Source: a virus
Virus record (IMG/VR): IMGVR_UViG_3300047666_000289
Coordinates: 1-25,783 of that record
DNA length: 25,783 bases
Reading direction: 5' to 3' (one strand)
Shown: positions 21,722 through 25,783 of the stretch, piece by piece
How positions within the stretch are numbered: position 1 is the first letter of the stretch
How the letters are laid out: each line of letters begins with the position of its first letter
Notes under the pieces: model-generated
Told to the model about the DNA's origin: nothing
The model's database searches: none
Seen by the model: only the letters and a program-made list of their open reading frames with translations
Translations under genes and position numbers: made by a program

Positions 21722-22375
21722 TTAAATTGATTCGTTTGTGACCAACCATCCACGGCGGGCGATTTCCTTTCGTGATGACGTGTTATTTCGGAACGATCGT
21801 GATTTGTCTAACGACACGTTAACAAGCCCATCAATGATTTCGGTGATTGAAACCCGTCGAAAGTCAAAATTCGACATCGCCGTTCCATGGCCGAATGACT
21901 TAAAAATACTGATGTCCTTTTCCAACTTGTAAGATGTGAAAATTTTGAATTCCAACCCGTAATTCATATCAGGATCAAGGCCATTTTGAATGTAAAACAT
22001 CAAGTTGTCAACCTTAAATTTTAATTGATCACATTTCAATTGAAACAAATGTTTCATCCCGAAATGATCGAATTGACGTTGACCGTAGCCCGATTTGATG
22101 AATTCATGAAAATCAATTGATGTCATTTCGAAAGTTGGATCGATTTCGAATTCAATGCGGGCGATTAATTGTTCTATATGAAAAATAGAATACAAAACGC
22201 CGAAATTTTTTGATACATGATTCCTGAATGATCGCGGCGACACGTGTTTTGAATCGCGTCGCGCATCGTTAATGCAATCCCTTAAAACTTGTTCAATTTT
22301 GGTGTTAACCTGTTGATAGTCAGTCACTTGCGCCGTTTCGGCGTCTTTCTTGGTACTTTTTTTCGTTTCGTTCAT
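21722..22375 (-). CDS. Unassigned protein
   Basis: This is a 217-residue protein. I chose the ATG at 22375, the first ATG in the frame; the open frame continues to a TTG at 22507. The N-terminus is Lys/Thr-rich and the rest alternates helices with strands (F-G-V-L-Y-S-I-F-H-I-E, F-E-I-D-P-T-F-E-M-T). No recognised domain. A TACATTTG -7-like box sits 5 nt before the ATG, so it may start a transcript of the small early genes. Confidence 0.55.
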   Translation of the reverse strand: MNETKKSTKKDAETAQVTDYQQVNTKIEQVLRDCINDARRDSKHVSPRSFRNHVSKNFGVLYSIFHIEQLIARIEFEIDPTFEMTSIDFHEFIKSGYGQRQFDHFGMKHLFQLKCDQLKFKVDNLMFYIQNGLDPDMNYGLEFKIFTSYKLEKDISIFKSFGHGTAMSNFDFRRVSITEIIDGLVNVSLDKSRSFRNNTSSRKEIARRGWLVTNESI

Positions 22376-22545
22376 ATTGCAAATGTAGATTAAACTGTTT
22401 AGTCTAGAAAGCGATTCGTCGAATTTCTTTTTTGGATTCGATCTAACGACACCCGCCGCCCGTTTCGGGCGTTTATCTGTTTCGGCGTATGTTTTGCCCT
22501 CAAACAATCAATCGTTCAATTTTGGGGCGATTCCGTTGATCAGGA
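22376..22545. other. Non-coding gap with short hairpin, possible promoter region
   Basis: This 170-bp stretch between the primase-helicase and the next gene has no ATG-started frame. It holds a small inverted repeat near 22460-22475 (GCCCG, three bases, CGGGC), too short and without a T-run to be a clear terminator. The candidate -7 box is at its low-coordinate end. The alternative is that the neighbouring gene begins at the TTG at 22507. Confidence 0.45.
22380..22387 (-). promoter_or_regulatory. Candidate Bacteroidota -7 promoter box
   Basis: The minus strand reads TACATTTG, matching TAnnTTTG, 5 nt upstream of the ATG at 22375. The spacing is the same as at 13077-13084. No convincing -33 TTG is seen at the expected distance, so this is a weak call. 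Confidence 0.3.
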
Positions 22546-24372
22546 TCAAAACGGCATGTCATCGGCGGGGGGGTCTTTCGTGTAGTCGTCATCCGTGAAT
22601 GATAAATTCGGGGTTATCATTGACAATTGTTTCGGGGGCGGTGCTGAATCAATGATCGATTGACCGTTCACCATGTATTGATTCATTCGCCGATCAAATT
22701 TCAAAGGTGTTTGACTAGGATGACCGACCAATCGTTGTTTTTTTATCTTGTCCGAAATAAACAAAACAAGGGAATCGGCCTTATTTGTTTTGAAATTTGG
22801 TCGCCAAACGATCAACACGTTGTCGGCCTTATCGCTGAACGTCCCCCCTCCTTTCAAATTGTATTTTGTAGGTTGATAATAATTCCCCGCTTTATCGGTT
22901 TCGCGCGGGGTGTTTTGATGCGCGACGATATTCATCGAAACGTCGTTGTCAACCGCGAACCGTTTGAATTTCGTCATCACGCGGGAAATATATAAATCCT
23001 CCCGTTCGCCCGATCTCATGTCGTGGTCAATTTGATTCCATGGATCGAAAACAATGTGACGGATTCCGTGACGACGGACCAAATGTTCGAATTTATCAAA
23101 CAACACATCCAACGTCGGTTCGGATTCAGGGTTGACCACAAAAAAATGATCGTTGATAAATTCCGACGCCGCGATGTATTCGGATTCGTTCATTTGGTCC
23201 TGATAATATGGATCAGTTGTTTTGCCCACGTATGAATGAATCAGATCATCGAAAAATTCATCGGCGGGATAATTTTCAGGGCTGAAAACGCCGACTTTTT
23301 CCCCGTCATGTTTTGCCCGCAACAAAAGTAATTGATTCAACATCGCCGTTTTGCCTTCGTTATTGTAGCCCGTCCACAAATTCAAATCCCCTGTTCTCCA
23401 CGTCCAACACGGATCTATCGACGGAACGTGTGTCGTTTGACCTCTTTTTTTTCCATTCCTGAACCCGTCCAACATGCTGTCCCATGCGTCACCGACACGC
23501 CAAACACCCGAAACGGGAACATCAACGGCGGTGTTTATTTTTTCAGCGACGGCGGCGGCGCCGTGTTTCAATAGGTATTCGTTTGCGTCCTTGCAATCGT
23601 CCCAATCGACGATCGCGCAACGTTCTGAACCAAAACGACGGATCAATTCAGATTCCAACCGCCGCCCGTTTTCATCGTTGTCAACGGCGATGATGATTCG
23701 GGTTTTGGTTTCGAAAATGCCCCACGTGTTCGATATACATTCCAATTTTTTATCGACGTTTAAATCACCCGCATTTGGCGCGCCCTGATTTGGGGTCGTG
23801 TGATTTGTGAACCCCGCCATTTCAAGCGACATTCCGTCGATTTCACCTTCAACAACGATCAATGTGTCGGGTTCAACACATCGGTCGTGATTCCACATGA
23901 TCGCCATTGATCCCGCATTTTGGCGAAAATCCTTTTTTTCACGGTGACGCCGTTTGACGTTGATCAATTCACCGTTTCGTATGTATGGAAAAACGATCCA
24001 ATCGTTTTGGTACGCGATTTTGTTTGATTTTACAATTTCGGCGGAAATACCGCGGTTTTCAAACCACAGATTCAACGCGTCATCCGCTTTGTGTAGCCCT
24101 GAACGTTTCGGGCGGGTATATGCGGCGCGGATGGGGTTGTCGTGACGCGGGGTTGATCCTGATCTTTGATCGGCAACCGTCCCCGATACACCGCACTTGT
24201 GACATTTGAAAATCCCATCTAACAAATTAATCGAAACACACGTGTCGGATTTGTTTTTGGCGTCGGTGTTCCCGCATTTATCGCCGCCATTACATTTCAC
24301 TTTTTGTTGATTTCGTGATCCTTTGGGTTGGAAACCCAATTTTTCGAACCGCGACGAATGTTCGTTCATCAT
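22546..24372 (-). CDS. Primase-helicase (zinc ribbon, TOPRIM, RecA-fold helicase)
   Basis: This is a 608-residue replication protein like T7 gp4. Cys residues near 27, 33, 45, 57 and 60 form the N-terminal zinc ribbon. The TOPRIM primase core shows V-V-E-G-E-I-D-G (173-180) and A-V-D-N-D (229-233). The helicase domain has Walker A G-Y-N-N-E-G-K-T (335-342) and Walker B I-V-F-D443-P-W-N-Q, with I-V-A-H-Q-N (482-487) as a likely motif H3. The protein ends in an acidic tail with D-D-M-P-F, like the tip of single-strand binding proteins. The gene overlaps the replication protein gene by four bases. It probably unwinds the phage fork and primes lagging-strand synthesis; the polymerase must come from elsewhere. 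Confidence 0.9.
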   Translation of the reverse strand: MMNEHSSRFEKLGFQPKGSRNQQKVKCNGGDKCGNTDAKNKSDTCVSINLLDGIFKCHKCGVSGTVADQRSGSTPRHDNPIRAAYTRPKRSGLHKADDALNLWFENRGISAEIVKSNKIAYQNDWIVFPYIRNGELINVKRRHREKKDFRQNAGSMAIMWNHDRCVEPDTLIVVEGEIDGMSLEMAGFTNHTTPNQGAPNAGDLNVDKKLECISNTWGIFETKTRIIIAVDNDENGRRLESELIRRFGSERCAIVDWDDCKDANEYLLKHGAAAVAEKINTAVDVPVSGVWRVGDAWDSMLDGFRNGKKRGQTTHVPSIDPCWTWRTGDLNLWTGYNNEGKTAMLNQLLLLRAKHDGEKVGVFSPENYPADEFFDDLIHSYVGKTTDPYYQDQMNESEYIAASEFINDHFFVVNPESEPTLDVLFDKFEHLVRRHGIRHIVFDPWNQIDHDMRSGEREDLYISRVMTKFKRFAVDNDVSMNIVAHQNTPRETDKAGNYYQPTKYNLKGGGTFSDKADNVLIVWRPNFKTNKADSLVLFISDKIKKQRLVGHPSQTPLKFDRRMNQYMVNGQSIIDSAPPPKQLSMITPNLSFTDDDYTKDPPADDMPF

Positions 24373-25088
24373 GAATTGGGTTTTTTACGTTCACCAAAAT
24401 CAACGGTGTTTCGGGGTTTTTGATTTGTTTGTTTCTTTGGCGCGTTGTTCAAATACGATTCGAATTTCGTTCCGAACAGTGTTTCAGGGCGAATGAATTC
24501 TTTCATCTTGTCATCATGACCCCACACCCGAACGCGATCAGTGATCACGTTATGAAAATCAACAACGGTGAACCCTTCACTAAGGCGGGCGTTGATATGA
24601 CGTTGGGTTGATTTTGATGATGATTTGTATGACGCGCCCGTTTTTTCGTTCAAATAGTCAATGATCCGTCGCGATTCATCAATGAATGATTCGCGTTTTG
24701 AATCGACGGGTTGTTCGTTTTCGACATTAATCGCGATAGGACGGTCATAACCCGTCGGGCGAATGATTCGTTTTTCAACGTTTCGGCCTGATTCGGATGT
24801 GATCATTTTAATTTCAATCAAACCATGTTTTTGCAAAGAGGAAATGACATTCGAAACACGGGATTTTGAAAGGCCAAAAAATTTGGAAAAATAACCGTTC
24901 GACGCGTAGCATCCCGTTCGACCCGATAACGAATCTATTTCAGATAAAAACACTTTTTGTTGAATTGTCAATTTGGGATGTTCCCATATTTCGGACGGAA
25001 TCCATATTCCGCGAAATTTACGCGATCCACGATCCGAATTCGGTTGATCGTTTGTTGGTCGCGGGTCGGTTGGTTTTTGGTTGTTCAT
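24369..25088 (-). CDS. Replication protein, winged helix plus Phg_2220_C-like tail
   Basis: This is a 239-residue protein. A disordered Pro/Asn/Asp-rich N-terminus is followed by a winged-helix region (L-T-I-Q-Q-K-V-F-L-S-E-I, then F-F-G-L-S-K-S-R-V-S-N-V-I-S-S-L). The C-terminal domain (I-I-D-Y-L-N-E-K-T, then F-I-R-P-E-T-L-F-G-T-K-F-E-S-Y-L) matches the Phg_2220_C family of phage replication proteins. It probably binds the origin and loads the primase-helicase encoded directly downstream. I chose the ATG at 25088; the frame's first codon at 25136 is TTG. The start overlaps the VRR-NUC gene by about 70 bp, which is large for this genome. Confidence 0.8.
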   Translation of the reverse strand: MNNQKPTDPRPTNDQPNSDRGSRKFRGIWIPSEIWEHPKLTIQQKVFLSEIDSLSGRTGCYASNGYFSKFFGLSKSRVSNVISSLQKHGLIEIKMITSESGRNVEKRIIRPTGYDRPIAINVENEQPVDSKRESFIDESRRIIDYLNEKTGASYKSSSKSTQRHINARLSEGFTVVDFHNVITDRVRVWGHDDKMKEFIRPETLFGTKFESYLNNAPKKQTNQKPRNTVDFGERKKPNS

Positions 25089-25413
25089 GTTTTGTTTTTG
25101 TGAACCATGATTCGAACATGTCGAAATCACGGGCAATTAAAGCAATCGCGCCCGCTTCGCGTAGTTCATGGAAATGTTTCGTCTGAAAATCGGACGGTTG
25201 GTCCTTTCCAATTTTTATTTCGACTTCAACATGACGACCGTCGGATTTTCTGAATCCACAAATATCGAACACCCCGTGTTTGTGTGTCGGGTTTTTCCGA
25301 TATTTTTTCAATTTCGGGTCATAAACCCCGCCATTGTAGACATTCCAAACCACACACCCGTTTGAGTTTAGAAAATCTACGATTCGCCTTGTAAGTCGGT
25401 TTGAATCGGACAT
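25018..25413 (-). CDS. VRR-NUC-type nuclease
   Basis: This is a 131-residue protein of the small stand-alone VRR-NUC family (PD-(D/E)XK fold), structure-selective nucleases common in phage replication modules. The core shows H-G-V-F-D50-I, then V-E-V-E65-I-K67 and D-F-Q77. The last 24 residues, after the fold, overlap the next gene and look unstructured. Its ATG shares one base with the stop of the upstream gene (TAATG). It may resolve recombination intermediates or trim replication ends. Confidence 0.85.
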   Translation of the reverse strand: MSDSNRLTRRIVDFLNSNGCVVWNVYNGGVYDPKLKKYRKNPTHKHGVFDICGFRKSDGRHVEVEIKIGKDQPSDFQTKHFHELREAGAIALIARDFDMFESWFTKTKHEQPKTNRPATNKRSTEFGSWIA

Positions 25414-25697
25414 TATTTTGATTTTGAAATCATGCGGGTGACAAACACCCCGACATGTTCGGGGTGTTTATACATGAAATACCGCGCGTAGTACGGGAAA
25501 TAATTGTTATTAATTCTGAACGATGAATTTGGATCGTCGGTTTTGATGTACATGTCCCATCGAATTACATTCATGATCAATGTCGATGAAACCCGTTTTT
25601 TGCCCGAATGAATCGCCTGGATCGTTAACCGTTCAAAACTCTTCCAAACAAGCGGGTTCGCTTTATGGAAACACAACCATTTGTCCCGCGTTGTCAT
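25413..25697 (-). CDS. Conserved phage protein of unknown function
   Basis: This is a 94-residue protein. The pattern F-H-K-A-N-P-L-V-W-K-S-F, then I-R-W-D-M-Y and F-R-I-N-N-N-Y-F-P-Y-Y-A-R is widespread in phages and prophages and well conserved, but I know no function for it. The frame stays open upstream of the ATG to the window edge, so the gene could be longer. It precedes the VRR-NUC gene and shares one base with it, placing it in the replication module. Confidence 0.65.
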   Translation of the reverse strand: MTTRDKWLCFHKANPLVWKSFERLTIQAIHSGKKRVSSTLIMNVIRWDMYIKTDDPNSSFRINNNYFPYYARYFMYKHPEHVGVFVTRMISKSK

Positions 25698-25783
25698 AAC
25701 GATGTTGCGTTGTCGGGTTTCATCGAATCGGGTGTGATTAGATACGGCTCGGCTTTCGAAAATTTCGGCGTTGATAGCGGTTG
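25698..25783 (-). other. Edge segment, possible 3' end of an upstream gene
   Basis: One frame reads without stops across this segment and ends at a TGA that overlaps the next ATG as ATGA, which would suit the C-terminus of a coupled upstream gene (about 29 residues). A second frame is also open and continues in phase into the next gene. The window is too short here to choose between them. Confidence 0.3.

Noticed and set aside
21722-22507. Longer version of the unassigned protein starting at TTG 22507
   Set aside because: The added 44 residues are not needed, the first ATG lies at 22375 next to a promoter-like box, and TTG starts were not needed elsewhere; it remains possible.
23474-23788. 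Plus-strand open frames opposite the primase-helicase
   Set aside because: The opposite strand carries clear zinc ribbon, TOPRIM and helicase motifs, and the plus-strand products resemble no protein.

Overview
The window is one arm of the genome of a contractile-tailed bacteriophage (or an equivalent prophage), very probably infecting a member of the Bacteroidota. All convincing genes lie on the minus strand, so the functional order runs from high to low coordinates. The host guess rests on A-rich leaders in front of most start codons with few Shine-Dalgarno sequences, on the phage families present (a DUF6046-like tail protein, a Phg_2220_C-like replication protein, a fibre N-terminus typical of this group) and on a signal peptide ending in N-G-Q. 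No integrase, repressor, transposase, tRNA or CRISPR array is visible.

Replication and early region (about 25783-19921): a conserved small phage protein, a VRR-NUC nuclease, a winged-helix replication protein with a Phg_2220_C-like tail, and a zinc-ribbon/TOPRIM/RecA-fold primase-helicase whose last residues resemble the SSB C-terminal tip. Then come unassigned genes, several very small. Between these small genes sit two families of duplicated stop-to-start intergenic cassettes. A lone secreted protein with a dockerin-like calcium loop (19386-19886) follows, closed by a strong terminator at 19327-19356.

Packaging and head region (19309-10796): a small ORF, the two terminase subunits, a Mu gp36-like protein with an apparent inserted binding module, a Mu gp29-like portal, a MuF-like protein and a Mu gpG-like protein. 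A tail-terminator candidate and a small helix-turn-helix protein come next, then a ClpP-type prohead protease with a probable nested scaffold, and the major capsid protein. No MuA or MuB is visible here and the large terminase is Terminase_3-like, so a Mu-type virion module is combined with a non-transposing replication module.

Tail, baseplate and lysis (10768-8): sheath, tube, tail-assembly chaperone with an obvious -1 frameshift extension, tape measure, DUF6046-like protein, hub, spike, gp25-like wedge, LysM-like protein, baseplate J-like protein, fibre proteins, a membrane-anchored coiled-coil lysis candidate and an M15-family peptidase.

The most unusual signals are the 102-bp cassettes at 14399-14500 and 20108-20209, each with three 22-bp iterons and with hairpin arms exchanged between copies; the 36-bp hairpin leader repeated at 21481 and 21679; the terminator only 17 nt before the first packaging gene; the hairpin at 13090-13125 next to a helix-turn-helix gene; and the SSB-like tip on the primase-helicase.
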